Below are positions 1 to 8,304 of a stretch of 64,000 bases of DNA, piece after piece. A model generated the notes under the pieces. It worked only from the letters and a program-made list of their open reading frames with translations, ran no database searches and had not been told where the DNA came from. Position numbers and translations under genes: made by a program. Numbering within the stretch: position 1 is the stretch's first letter; every line of letters begins with the position of its first letter. The stretch comes from Nevskiaceae bacterium (GTDB taxonomy: Bacteria; Pseudomonadota; Gammaproteobacteria; Nevskiales; Nevskiaceae), in contig SCVA01000005.1 in assembly GCA_004297005.1 (NCBI GenBank), positions 1 to 64,000 of the forward strand. Direction: 5' to 3'.

Positions 1-404
1 TGCTCGGTCTCCGGGGGACGCCGGCGAACTCGGCGCCCTATAGGCGCCTCAAACAGGCGCCGGCTTCCATACCCCCGGAGACCTCCGCTTCTCGGCGCTC
101 CGAAGGGGACCGGTACGTCCGCCGCAGCAACAGCATCACCAGCAACAGCAGGCGCTTGCTTCGCTCGCGCGAAGTCGGCGTAGCCCACGAGCCTGAGTGC
201 TGTTGATGTCGCTTTTGACTTGCCCTCCCTTCGTAAGCGCCGAGAGTGAGCTGGGAGGCTTTGCGGATTGCCTTGAATGGCAATCCGCCCCGGCGAACGC
301 CCGGCCCACGGCCGGGCCGCAGTGGTCGGGGGGTATGGAAGCGCCCGCATGTTCGAGGCGCCTATAGGGCGCCGAGTTCGGGCGCGTCCCCCCGGCGACG
401 AGCA
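1..404. repeat. Long imperfect palindromic intergenic element (78-bp arms)
   Basis: Positions 1-79 and 327-404 are inverted copies of each other at roughly 80-85 percent identity by eye. They include a 26-bp perfect match between 25-50 and the complement of 355-380. Each arm contains its own small palindrome (GGCGCC, CTATA, GGCGCC). The interior holds further GC-rich hairpins, such as GCCCGGCC/GGCCGGGC near 300-316. No protein-like reading frame with good context is present. It could be a repetitive palindromic element or a non-autonomous mobile element. Its left end may lie outside the window. Confidence 0.6.
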
Positions 405-588
405 TCGCAGGGTACCCCGTAGGGGCGCGACGCAGGGGACTGCTTTCTTTTGCTTACTTTTCTTTGCAGGAGCAAAGAAAAGTGAGTCGCCAAGAGGCGA
501 AATAAAGACCTCAAACCCTACACACCTAAAAGAGCGCGAACGCGCGAACCACACACGAAAACGCGGCTGGGTTTGTCGCGGCAGGGGC
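405..588. repeat. Intergenic hairpin repeat downstream of kstD-like gene
   Basis: This stretch holds an AT-richer hairpin with a 15-bp stem at 453-467 paired with 472-486 (one mismatch, AGGA loop). Short GC-rich motifs and several AAAGAAAAG-like tracts surround it. From memory, similar TTTCTTTT...AAAGAAAAG intergenic sequences occur in other GC-rich gammaproteobacteria, but this was not checked. It lies 3' of the minus-strand dehydrogenase gene and could act in its transcription termination or mRNA end protection. No gene is supported here. Confidence 0.45.
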
Positions 589-2310
589 TTAGGCGATCGC
601 CTCCGCCAGCGCCAGATCACGCGCCGCGATGTAGCCAAAGGTCATCGCCGGCCCCAGCGTGGAGCCGGCACCGGCGTAGGTCTTGCCCATGACCGCCGCC
701 GAGCAGTTGCCGATGGCGTAGAGGCCGGCGATGACGCTGCCGTCTTCGCGTAGCACCCGCGCGCGCTCGTCGCACCAGAGGCCGCCCTTGGTGCCGATCT
801 CGCCCGGGTAGAGGGCGATGGCGTAGAACGGGCCGGTATCGACCGGACCCAGGCAGGAGTTGGGGCCGACGGTCGGATCGCTGTAGTAGCGGTCGATGCT
901 GGTGTCGCCCTTGCCGAACTCGGGGTCCTTGCCGGCCTTGGCGTACTCGCCGATCTTGCGCGCGGTTTCCTTCAGGCCGGCGGCATCGACGCCGATCTTG
1001 GCGGCCAGCGCCTCAATGCTGTCGGCACGGAAGTAGACCTTGTCCAGCCAGTCCTTGGGCAGCGCCGAGTCCGGCTGGATCTGGCTGGGCAGGAACAGGC
1101 CGGCCGGGTACTTCTTGCGGAAGTTGGCATCGAACACGAACCAGGCCGGCACGCAGCCGTTGCCCTGGGCGTCGTCCTGATACATGGCGGTCACCACGTC
1201 CGGGTAGGCGGCCGCCTCGTTGACGAAACGCCGCCCCTTCTTGTTGACGATCACGCAGCCGGGCGCGCAGCGCTCGACGAACAGCGTGGTCTGCGAGCTG
1301 GCCCCTGGCACGTGCACGGTGGGCGAGCCCCAGACCAGATCCATGAAGCCGAGCTTGGCGCCCAGTGCCAGACCGGCGCGGATGCCATCGCCGTTGTTGA
1401 TGCGCGGCGCGCCGGTCCAGTTGGCGTTGGTGGGATGCGGCAGGTACTGCTCGCGCATCTGCTGGTTGTTCTCGAAGCCACCGGAAGCCAACACCACGCC
1501 GCGCTTGGCGCGCAGGCGCAGCGTCTTGCCGCCCCGCTTGACCACCACGCCGACCACGCGGCCGTTCTCCTCGATCAGCCCCTCCATCGCCGACTCCAGC
1601 CACAGAGGCACGTCCTGCTTGGCCAAGGCATGGCGCAGGTGCGCGACCAAGGCCTGGCCGAGGGTGAGCCGACGGTCGCGCTTGGTCTTGAGACGCCAGC
1701 CGAGATCCAGCCAGTAGCGCAGCATCATCTTCAGCACGATGCCGAACCAGCCCTTGCCCTTGGTGAACAGCACATGGGCCTCGACCTGGTTCATTGCCAT
1801 GCGCCCCATCACCTGGGTGCCAGCGAAGGCCGGGCGCAGACGATCGAACTCGGCGCCGAGCAGGGCGGCGTTGAATTCCACCGGCTCCATCGAGCGGTAG
1901 CCATCCTTGCCACCCGGCTTGTTCGGGTAATAGTCGGGGTAGAGCTTGACGCCACGGAAGACCACACCGAACTTCCTGGCCAGATGGCGCACCATCTCCG
2001 GCGCGCTCTTGAGATAGGCCTCGATGCGCGACTCCGGAACCTCACCCTCGGTGAGCAGTTTCACGTAGCCCAACGCCTCAGCGTAGGAGTCGCTGCCGCC
2101 GTTCTTGGCGATGTCGTCGTTGCAGGGGATCCAGATGCCGCCGCCGGACACCGCCGTGGTGCCGCCATAGACGGCTTCCTTCTCCAGCACCACCGCCGAC
2201 AGGCCCTCGCCCTTGGCGCACAGCGCCGCGGTCATGCCGCCGGCGCCGGAGCCGATCACGATGACGTCGAACTGCTGGTCCCAGTTGCCGCTGCCTGTGC
2301 TGCCGTCCAT
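589..2310 (-). CDS. FAD-dependent 3-ketosteroid delta1-dehydrogenase-like protein (KstD family)
   Basis: The predicted 573-residue flavoprotein has an N-terminal FAD-binding Rossmann motif (GSGAGG, residues 20-25) followed by the fumarate-reductase/succinate-dehydrogenase-type fold. The GGTTAVSGGG stretch, a flavin-proximal VVLASGGFE segment and a C-terminal YPGEIGTKGG segment match the KstD group, where a Tyr and the GTKGG glycines line the steroid site. KstD enzymes introduce the C1-C2 double bond into 3-ketosteroid ring A. Combined with 9-alpha-hydroxylation, this triggers ring B opening. The nearby hsaA-like, kshA and ketosteroid isomerase genes support a steroid role. The exact substrate (4-ene or 5-alpha 3-ketosteroid) cannot be read from sequence; the more general FAD-binding dehydrogenase annotation is the alternative. 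Confidence 0.8.
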   Translation of the reverse strand: MDGSTGSGNWDQQFDVIVIGSGAGGMTAALCAKGEGLSAVVLEKEAVYGGTTAVSGGGIWIPCNDDIAKNGGSDSYAEALGYVKLLTEGEVPESRIEAYLKSAPEMVRHLARKFGVVFRGVKLYPDYYPNKPGGKDGYRSMEPVEFNAALLGAEFDRLRPAFAGTQVMGRMAMNQVEAHVLFTKGKGWFGIVLKMMLRYWLDLGWRLKTKRDRRLTLGQALVAHLRHALAKQDVPLWLESAMEGLIEENGRVVGVVVKRGGKTLRLRAKRGVVLASGGFENNQQMREQYLPHPTNANWTGAPRINNGDGIRAGLALGAKLGFMDLVWGSPTVHVPGASSQTTLFVERCAPGCVIVNKKGRRFVNEAAAYPDVVTAMYQDDAQGNGCVPAWFVFDANFRKKYPAGLFLPSQIQPDSALPKDWLDKVYFRADSIEALAAKIGVDAAGLKETARKIGEYAKAGKDPEFGKGDTSIDRYYSDPTVGPNSCLGPVDTGPFYAIALYPGEIGTKGGLWCDERARVLREDGSVIAGLYAIGNCSAAVMGKTYAGAGSTLGPAMTFGYIAARDLALAEAIA

Positions 2311-2333
2311 GAGATGCCCTCGCCAATATCTGA

Positions 2334-2412
2334 CCCCCCCCCGCGGACGGGGGAGGGTTGGGTGAGGGCGGTGGACGCCCCCTCCTAGCCTCCCCCCGCA
2401 AGCAGGGGGAGG
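2334..2412. repeat. Pair of C-run/G-run intergenic hairpins
   Basis: Two hairpins sit in the 114-bp gap between the hsaA-like and kstD-like genes. The first pairs a run of nine C at about 2334-2342 with GGGGGAGGG. The second pairs CCTCCCCC (2389-2396) with GGGGGAGG (2405-2412). There is no T tract, so intrinsic termination is not obvious. Such C/G-run hairpins are often multicopy intergenic repeats. Confidence 0.4.
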
Positions 2413-2424
2413 AACGGTTCCGAG

Positions 2425-3618
2425 TTAGATGAAGAAGTCAGTGTTCTCGCGGCCCAGCAGGAAGCCGCCGAAATTCCGGCCGAACTGCTCAGGGTTGTTC
2501 GCGTAGTGGCCGCGCGCCGCCATGATGTCGGTCATGTAACGGTAGAGCGGAAAGTCAGTGAAGATGCCGCGACCGCCGCAGACCGAAAACAGCTGGTAGG
2601 CGTGCTTGGCGCAACGCTCCACAGTCTGCGAAGCCTGGTGGCGGAACAGCAGGCGCTGCTGAATGTCGTCGAGCGGCTGCTTGTTGCGGATCTTGGTCTG
2701 CAAGACGCTGAAGTTGCGGTTGAGCACCAGCTTCATCTCGTCGATGGCGGTGGCGGTCTCGGCGGCGGCCAACTGCGCCGGCGCCTGCTCGGAGGTCTTG
2801 TTGCCCATGTCGCCGACCCGCACCTTGGCGAAGTCGAGGAAGGTATCGAGTGCACCCTGGAGTGCGCCGATGGCGGCGGTGGAGACCGCGCGCACGAAGA
2901 TCTGGCCGAAGGGCAGCTTGTAGAGATCGGCAGTGAAGGTGTCACGGCCCGGGTTGGTGCCCATGAAGCCGTCGCTGGCCTTGTGCGTGCGGTACTCGGG
3001 CACGAACACGTCCTTGACCACGATGTCCTTGGAGCCGGTGCCCTTGAGGCCCATCACATGCCAGGTGTCGATCACCTCGAAGTCGCTGCGCGGCAGCAGG
3101 AAGGTGCGGTATTCCGGCGGCTGGCCGGGATTGAAGATCAGGCCACCCAGAAACACCCACTGGCAATGGTCGATACCGCTGGAAAATCCCCAGCGGCCGC
3201 TGAACTTGAAGCCGCCCTCGACCGGCGTCACCTGGCCCTTGGGCATGTAGGTGGAAGCGATCAGCGTGGAAGTGTCCTTGCCGAAGACGTCCTGCGCGGC
3301 GCGCGGGTCGAACAGCGCGATCTGCCAGTTGTGCACGCCGATCACGCCGTAGATCCAGGCGGTGGACATGCAGCCCTCGGCCAGCGCCATCTGCACGTCG
3401 TAGAACACCTGCGGGTCCATCTCGTAGCCGCCGTACATCTTTGGCTTGAGCACGTCGAACAGCCCGGCAGCCTGCATCTCGGCGATGGTCTCCTCCGGCA
3501 CCTTGCGGTCGGTTTCGGTCTTGACCGCGCGCTCCTTGAGCTTGGGGATCAGATCGCGGGCGCGCTGCACCAGCAGCTCGGGCGTCACGGTGGCAAGTTT
3601 GGTGGCGCTTTGGGACAC
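2425..3618 (-). CDS. HsaA-like flavin-dependent monooxygenase (acyl-CoA dehydrogenase fold)
   Basis: This protein has the acyl-CoA dehydrogenase fold but resembles the two-component flavin monooxygenase HsaA, which hydroxylates the phenolic secosteroid 3-HSA. Matching stretches include GVHNWQIALFD, FSGRWGFSSG, MGLKGTGSKDIVVKDVFVP and a C-terminal CGGRGIF...ADPE-like region. The GTG start at 3618 is preferred because GGAGGAG lies 8 nt upstream. It gives 397 residues, close to the usual ~394. The frame stays open upstream to an ATG at 3711, but that extension lacks a ribosome site and family similarity. It lies in tandem with the kstD-like gene, consistent with steroid breakdown. A separate flavin reductase (HsaB type) would be needed and is not in the window. 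Related acyl-CoA dehydrogenase-like hydroxylases are the alternative. Confidence 0.78.
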   Translation of the reverse strand: MSQSATKLATVTPELLVQRARDLIPKLKERAVKTETDRKVPEETIAEMQAAGLFDVLKPKMYGGYEMDPQVFYDVQMALAEGCMSTAWIYGVIGVHNWQIALFDPRAAQDVFGKDTSTLIASTYMPKGQVTPVEGGFKFSGRWGFSSGIDHCQWVFLGGLIFNPGQPPEYRTFLLPRSDFEVIDTWHVMGLKGTGSKDIVVKDVFVPEYRTHKASDGFMGTNPGRDTFTADLYKLPFGQIFVRAVSTAAIGALQGALDTFLDFAKVRVGDMGNKTSEQAPAQLAAAETATAIDEMKLVLNRNFSVLQTKIRNKQPLDDIQQRLLFRHQASQTVERCAKHAYQLFSVCGGRGIFTDFPLYRYMTDIMAARGHYANNPEQFGRNFGGFLLGRENTDFFI

Positions 3619-3738
3619 GGGAAACTCCTCCAGTTTGACCGGTGTCGGGATAGAACCGGTCAGGCTAATTTCATCGAACGACGTTTTCGCTGATCGGGCC
3701 TGGGCCGTCATCGTCCGAAGTGACGACCCATCTCACGG

Positions 3739-5301
3739 CTACAGTGGGCTCAGGCGCAGCAGTACCTCGCTCTCGCAATCGAGGTTCTGCAAAACCAGGG
3801 TGCTGGCGCCCGCATCCGACACTACGCGCGCGCCGCTCAAATCGATGCGGTAGCCGTTGGGGTAGTGCAGCTTGGGCACGTGGATTTCGGTCGGCGCCGA
3901 GGCGGGCGCCGCCTGGTAGCGGTAGAGGAACTCGCCGGTGTCGGGATCGAACGACAGTTCCAGCGGCGTACCGGCGGTGGCCTGCGGATAGGCGCGCTCC
4001 AGGTAGCGCAGCTTGTCGAGTTTCGCCGTGCTGAGATCGGTATCGTCGGCAAACAGGCTCTGCGCACTGCTGCCCTGCGATTCGGTAGTGGGGTCGTTGA
4101 AGTTCTTGTACTGCCAGTACTGCCAGCCGATCAGGCGCTCGTCAGCCTCGGCGGTGACATCGGCGATCACCTGGAGGTCGTCGGTGGCACCAAACTCGGT
4201 GAGCAACTCCACCGCCTGCATCTTGTCGGCCTGGGCGCGCGCCTCGGTGAAGGTGGCGTTGCCGAAGCTGTCGCAGGTGTCTTCCAGACCCACCGGCAAG
4301 CCATCGAGCAGCCCCAGTTGCAGGGAATTGCCCAGCGTGTTGAGTGGGCAGTAGTAGTGGAAGGAATAGCCCAACTGGCTCTCGCCCGGGATCGCCTCGT
4401 AGCCACTGGCGGGCGCGCCGGTGCTGATCATCGGCTGCGGCTCGAACCAGACCAGGTTGTGCGGATCGACGCTGCGGATGCCGGCCCGGGCGTGCTCGTA
4501 GAAAGGCTGCGACTCGTCACGCTCGTGGCTCTCGCAGCCCAGGACCGGAATCAGGCAGTTGGGGTACTCCAGCCCAGCCCAGGGCTCGTTGAGCAGGTCG
4601 TATCCCATGGAGTAGGGCTGGTCCTTCCATTTGCTGGCCACCGCGATCCAGGCGTCGCGGAAACCGTCACGGATCGGGCCCGACCAAGGCTGATCGGCCG
4701 CCCAGAGGTTGTCGAAGGCCTGCGACAACTGCGGCGTGAAGTAGTTGAAAGGGAAGCCAAAGGTCGGCGCACCCAGCAGGGTGGTGAGATTGCCCTTGAG
4801 CGGCTCCACCGCCCAATCCGGCAGGCCCTCTCCCTGGTAGGCGTGGCCCAGCAGGTCCTGGTGAAAGTCGAACAGCATCCAGATTTTGCGCGCCGCCAGC
4901 AGTTGCACGATGCGATCCCAGGCCGCGAGGTATTCGGCATTTACCTGACCGGCGGCGTCGGGCGAGACGCCAACCCAGAGCGTGCCGATTCGGGCGTTGT
5001 TGAACCCGTGCTCGGCCAGCCAATCGGCATCGGCGGCCATGAAGCCCTCTGGCGTGTCCGGCGGCACGTAGGGATCGAGCTTCCACACCGCGTTGACGCC
5101 GTGCAGCAGCACCACGCGGTCGTGCTGGTCGACCAGCCAGCGTCCGCGCCTTTGCAGGCGCGGCGTGGCCCCCGGCGCCGGCGCGGCGCAGGCGGCTTGT
5201 TCCGGCACGGAGGACAAGGCCGGGGAGCCACTCTCCCGCGAGCAGGCGGACAGCAACAGCAGCGTCAGCAGCGCGCACAGGGCGCGGCGACCGTGGGGCA
5301 T
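3739..5301 (-). CDS. GH5-family endoglycoceramidase-like lipoprotein
   Basis: A 520-residue secreted glycoside hydrolase. The N-terminus is a lipoprotein signal (LLLLSAC, Cys20), so it is probably membrane anchored outside the cytoplasm. The body matches GH5 clan-A enzymes of the endoglycoceramidase/glucosylceramidase type: HGVN (67-70), LFDFHQDL (143-150), the acid/base Glu239 in LLNEPW, HYY near 315 and the nucleophile Glu369 in LLTEFGA. A C-terminal beta domain follows. Such enzymes cleave the sugar-ceramide bond of glycosphingolipids, and some act on steryl glucosides. A steryl-glycoside role would fit this steroid locus but is inference. It sits upstream of, and in the same direction as, the hsaA-like gene, 120 bp away. 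Confidence 0.75.
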   Translation of the reverse strand: MPHGRRALCALLTLLLLSACSRESGSPALSSVPEQAACAAPAPGATPRLQRRGRWLVDQHDRVVLLHGVNAVWKLDPYVPPDTPEGFMAADADWLAEHGFNNARIGTLWVGVSPDAAGQVNAEYLAAWDRIVQLLAARKIWMLFDFHQDLLGHAYQGEGLPDWAVEPLKGNLTTLLGAPTFGFPFNYFTPQLSQAFDNLWAADQPWSGPIRDGFRDAWIAVASKWKDQPYSMGYDLLNEPWAGLEYPNCLIPVLGCESHERDESQPFYEHARAGIRSVDPHNLVWFEPQPMISTGAPASGYEAIPGESQLGYSFHYYCPLNTLGNSLQLGLLDGLPVGLEDTCDSFGNATFTEARAQADKMQAVELLTEFGATDDLQVIADVTAEADERLIGWQYWQYKNFNDPTTESQGSSAQSLFADDTDLSTAKLDKLRYLERAYPQATAGTPLELSFDPDTGEFLYRYQAAPASAPTEIHVPKLHYPNGYRIDLSGARVVSDAGASTLVLQNLDCESEVLLRLSPL

Positions 5302-5503
5302 GGCGTCTCCTCCAGAGCAGCGGCGTTTTAGTTATGGCCGCACCCTGAGCCAGCCCCGGCCGACCTGCCTCCTCCGGATAGACGAGCGGCGATCAGCAAT
5401 CGGTGAAGGCTGTCATCCCTTGTTCACTCAAACGGGTGATGCGGTAGCCCCCGCCGCTGCCAAGACTGCCGCGAAAACTTATCAGGCATTGCGGGAGCAA
5501 GGC

Positions 5504-6586
5504 ATGGCAACCACCAAAGACTACGGCCTCGGCGAATTCACCTTCCCGCGCGGCTGGTTCATGATCGGCGAATCGGCAAAGATCACCAGCACCCCGCAGG
5601 GCGTGCGCTTCTTCGGCCAGGACTTCGCGCTCTATCGCGGCAAGCAGAGCGGCAAGGTGTATCTGCTCGACGCCTACTGCCCGCACATGGGCACCCACCT
5701 GGCCAAGAACAGCACCTCCTACGTCGCGCAGGACGGCGCGGTGGAAGGTGATTCCATCCGCTGCCCCTACCACGCCTGGCGCTTCGGACCGGACGGCAAG
5801 TGCAACCACATCCCCTACTCCAAGGGTCCGATCCCGCCCCAGGCGCGGGTGAAGTCCTGGCGGGTCGAGGAGCGCATGGGCGCGGTATTCGTCTGGCACG
5901 ATCCGGAAGGCCTGGAGCCGGACTACGAGGTGCCGATGATTCCGGTACACGGCAGGGCCAACTGGGTGCCCCTGGCCTTTGACGACCTCGGCATCGTCAA
6001 CTGCCACACCCAGGAGATCGTTGACAACATCACCGATGTGGCCCACTTCGGCCCGGTGCACGGCTCGCTGACCAAGTATTTCGAGAACGAGTTCCAGGGC
6101 CACGTCGCCACCCAGCGCATGGGCGGCGGCCACCGCACCCTGACCACCGCCGACGGCCCGCTGCTGGAAACCGAGGCGGTCTACACCGGCCCCAGCGTGC
6201 TGATCACCAAGATGTTCGGCACCCACAATTCCTACATCTACATCGCCCACACGCCGGTCGATGACGGCAGCGCCTACGTCTGGCATGGCCTGATGGTGGA
6301 GAGCCCGACCGGCCAGGCCAACTACAGCGAGCAGGATGTCGAGATCGCCCGCCAGTACCAGGCGATGGCGCTGGCCGCCTTCGCGCAGGACTTCGAGGTA
6401 TGGAAGCACAAGAAGCCCTGCATCAAGGGCCTGTTCGTGCAGGGCGACGGCGCCTTTTTGAAGCAACGCGCCTGGTACAAGCAGTTCTACAACCCGCGCG
6501 TCCAGCGTGAGGAACTGCTGAAGAACGTCGAAGGTGTCTGGCTCGCCAACGGCATGCCGGGCATGCCGCAGGTACAGGCAGCCTAG
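5504..6586 (+). CDS. kshA: 3-ketosteroid 9-alpha-hydroxylase oxygenase component (KshA-like Rieske protein)
   Basis: A 360-residue Rieske non-heme iron oxygenase. The [2Fe-2S] ligands are Cys59/His61 (CPHMGTH) and Cys87/His90 (CPYHAW). The mononuclear iron motif is D178-x2-H181-x4-H186, and these positions agree with the classic KshA layout. KshA 9-alpha-hydroxylates androstadienedione-type 3-ketosteroids and, with KstD, opens ring B. It needs electrons from a KshB reductase, which is absent here. The ATG at 5504 was chosen because GGGAG lies just upstream and the family N-terminus matches; the frame is open further upstream without similarity. The gene diverges from the GH5 gene and its TAG stop overlaps a convergent stop in a CTAG. 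Confidence 0.85.
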   Translation: MATTKDYGLGEFTFPRGWFMIGESAKITSTPQGVRFFGQDFALYRGKQSGKVYLLDAYCPHMGTHLAKNSTSYVAQDGAVEGDSIRCPYHAWRFGPDGKCNHIPYSKGPIPPQARVKSWRVEERMGAVFVWHDPEGLEPDYEVPMIPVHGRANWVPLAFDDLGIVNCHTQEIVDNITDVAHFGPVHGSLTKYFENEFQGHVATQRMGGGHRTLTTADGPLLETEAVYTGPSVLITKMFGTHNSYIYIAHTPVDDGSAYVWHGLMVESPTGQANYSEQDVEIARQYQAMALAAFAQDFEVWKHKKPCIKGLFVQGDGAFLKQRAWYKQFYNPRVQREELLKNVEGVWLANGMPGMPQVQAA

Positions 6587-6822
6587 TCGAGTCGTGCCGG
6601 CCGCGCCGTCCGATCCGGCGGCGCGGCCTCGACACATTTCACGCAGTTCAGCGCCCGGCCCAGCGCCCGCGCGCGGCCTTCCGGCCTGACTACCCAGGGC
6701 CGGTTCTGCCAGGGTGGTTGATGCCGGACATGCTGGTCGTGTCCGCACTCCAGTTCCGCCACCCAATGCCGCTCCTCATCCTGATGGAAGCCGACGATGC
6801 GGCGCCGGGAGTCGGTCGTCAT
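6583..6822 (-). CDS. Small DUF3565-type protein
   Basis: A 79-residue protein with the DUF3565 pattern: an RRIVGFHQDEE start, HWVAELECGHDQHVRH, a PPWQNRPWV segment and a LNCVKC ending. Cys and His spaced as C-G-H-x2-H-x2-H and C-x2-C could bind a metal, but no function is established. The ATG at 6822 follows the short gap after the wax-ester synthase gene, so it is probably the last gene of that minus-strand run. Its stop overlaps the end of kshA by 4 nt. Confidence 0.7.
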   Translation of the reverse strand: MTTDSRRRIVGFHQDEERHWVAELECGHDQHVRHQPPWQNRPWVVRPEGRARALGRALNCVKCVEAAPPDRTARPARLD

Positions 6823-6857
6823 GGTCGGAGTCGGATCAGGTTGGGGATGCGCGCCGC

Positions 6858-8228
6858 TCAGCGCGCCGCGATCTCCAGCGCATCCAGTTCGTCGGCCAGG
6901 TGATCCAGCAGACGCTGCATGCCGGGCAGGGTCTTGCGGCAGCCGATCAGACCGAAATCGACGCTGTCGTGGCGGCTGATGAGGGTGATGTTGAGCGCCA
7001 GGCCGCTGATGGCCACCGACACCGGATACAGCCCGCTCAGCTCGCAGCCCTGCCAGTACATCGGCTGCTTGGGGCCGCGCACGTGCGAGATCACCACGTT
7101 GACGGCGGTGGTATGGCCGAGACCGAACAGGAAGTTCGCCGCGCCGGGCAGCAGCAGGGCCGCCTCGTAGGCCAGCAATTGCACCGGACTGAGCTTGCGC
7201 ATGCGCGCCTTGTTGTAGTCCATGCAGCACTTGACCGCCCGCATGCGCGCGCCGGCATCGGCGAGATGGCTGGCCAGACTGACCAGTGCGAAGGCGATCT
7301 CGTTGCCGGTTTCGCCGTCGTCGCGCCGCAGCGATACCGGCACGGCGGCGATCAGCGGCCGGTCCGGCAGCTCCTTGAGCTCGTCCAGGTAGCGGCGCAG
7401 GGCGCCGCCACACATCGCCAGCACCACGTCGTTGGCGGTGGCTCCGAACGCCGTGGCGATGTGCTTGATCCGCGCGGCGGAGTACGACTGCGCGACGAAA
7501 CGCCGCGAGCCGCTGATGGGCTGATTGAGGATGCAGCGCGGCGCCTGCAGACCGTGCACGAAATCCGGGTGATGGGCCCGCAGATCGTGCCAGGCCTCGC
7601 CGATCGCGCCGGCCAGTTGCGGCAGGGCATGCCGCCCCTCGCCGATCAGGCCGCGCAGCGCCTTGAGCCCGCCCACCGAGGCCTTGGGGACCGGCAGGCC
7701 GGACAGCCGGCTCTTGCGCGTGGGCACTTCCCACGGCGGCGGCATCTGCATCGAAGCCTCGCGATCGGGCGACATCGACTTCAGCATCAACCGCATGCCG
7801 GCCACGCCATCGACCAGAGCGTGGTGAATCTTCGAGTAGGTGGCGATACGTCCGTCTTCCAAGCCCTCGATCATGTACATGCGCCACAGCGGGTAGGCAC
7901 GGTCGAGATGCGCGGCGTGCACGCGCGAGACCATCGCCAGCAGCTCACGGATACGGCCCGGCTTGGGCAACGCCAGGTGCACGAAATGATGGGCGAGGTC
8001 GAACTCCTCGTCCTCCTCCCAGAACTTCAGGCCAAAGCGATTGACCAGGCGGCGGTTGAACGGCGGCGCGGCCCGCCTGGACTCGCGCAAGCGCCCGGCG
8101 ACGTCGGCGACGAAACCGGAAGGCGCGTCGTGCGGCGGGTGGTAGAGCGCGAGCACGCCGACGTGCAGGGGCTGGTTGCGCTGTTCGAACAGGAGGAACA
8201 GCAGGTCCAGAGGCATGAGTGGCTTCAT
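6858..8228 (-). CDS. Wax ester synthase / diacylglycerol acyltransferase (WS/DGAT)
   Basis: A 456-residue protein of the bacterial WS/DGAT family, with the catalytic HHxxxDG motif as HHALVDG (135-141). The C-terminal family blocks NVVISHVRGP and ALNITLISRHD are also present. These enzymes transfer acyl groups from acyl-CoA to long-chain alcohols or diacylglycerol to make storage lipids at the membrane. It lies 76 bp downstream of the MFS gene in the run that starts with the ketosteroid isomerase. It may store carbon from lipid growth substrates; esterification of a hydroxysteroid is possible but untested. Confidence 0.88.
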   Translation of the reverse strand: MKPLMPLDLLFLLFEQRNQPLHVGVLALYHPPHDAPSGFVADVAGRLRESRRAAPPFNRRLVNRFGLKFWEEDEEFDLAHHFVHLALPKPGRIRELLAMVSRVHAAHLDRAYPLWRMYMIEGLEDGRIATYSKIHHALVDGVAGMRLMLKSMSPDREASMQMPPPWEVPTRKSRLSGLPVPKASVGGLKALRGLIGEGRHALPQLAGAIGEAWHDLRAHHPDFVHGLQAPRCILNQPISGSRRFVAQSYSAARIKHIATAFGATANDVVLAMCGGALRRYLDELKELPDRPLIAAVPVSLRRDDGETGNEIAFALVSLASHLADAGARMRAVKCCMDYNKARMRKLSPVQLLAYEAALLLPGAANFLFGLGHTTAVNVVISHVRGPKQPMYWQGCELSGLYPVSVAISGLALNITLISRHDSVDFGLIGCRKTLPGMQRLLDHLADELDALEIAAR

Positions 8229-8304
8229 GAGCGCGACTCCGTGGATGCGCCGACGGATTGTGCAGCGCCGACGTGGCGCTGACCATTGCCCCGCCCGACT
8301 TGGA

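Noticed and set aside
1312-2388. Long open frame on the plus strand opposite the kstD-like gene
   Set aside because: It is antisense to a strongly supported gene, has low-complexity His/Ala/Gln/Arg composition typical of GC-rich shadow frames, and no ribosome site or domain.
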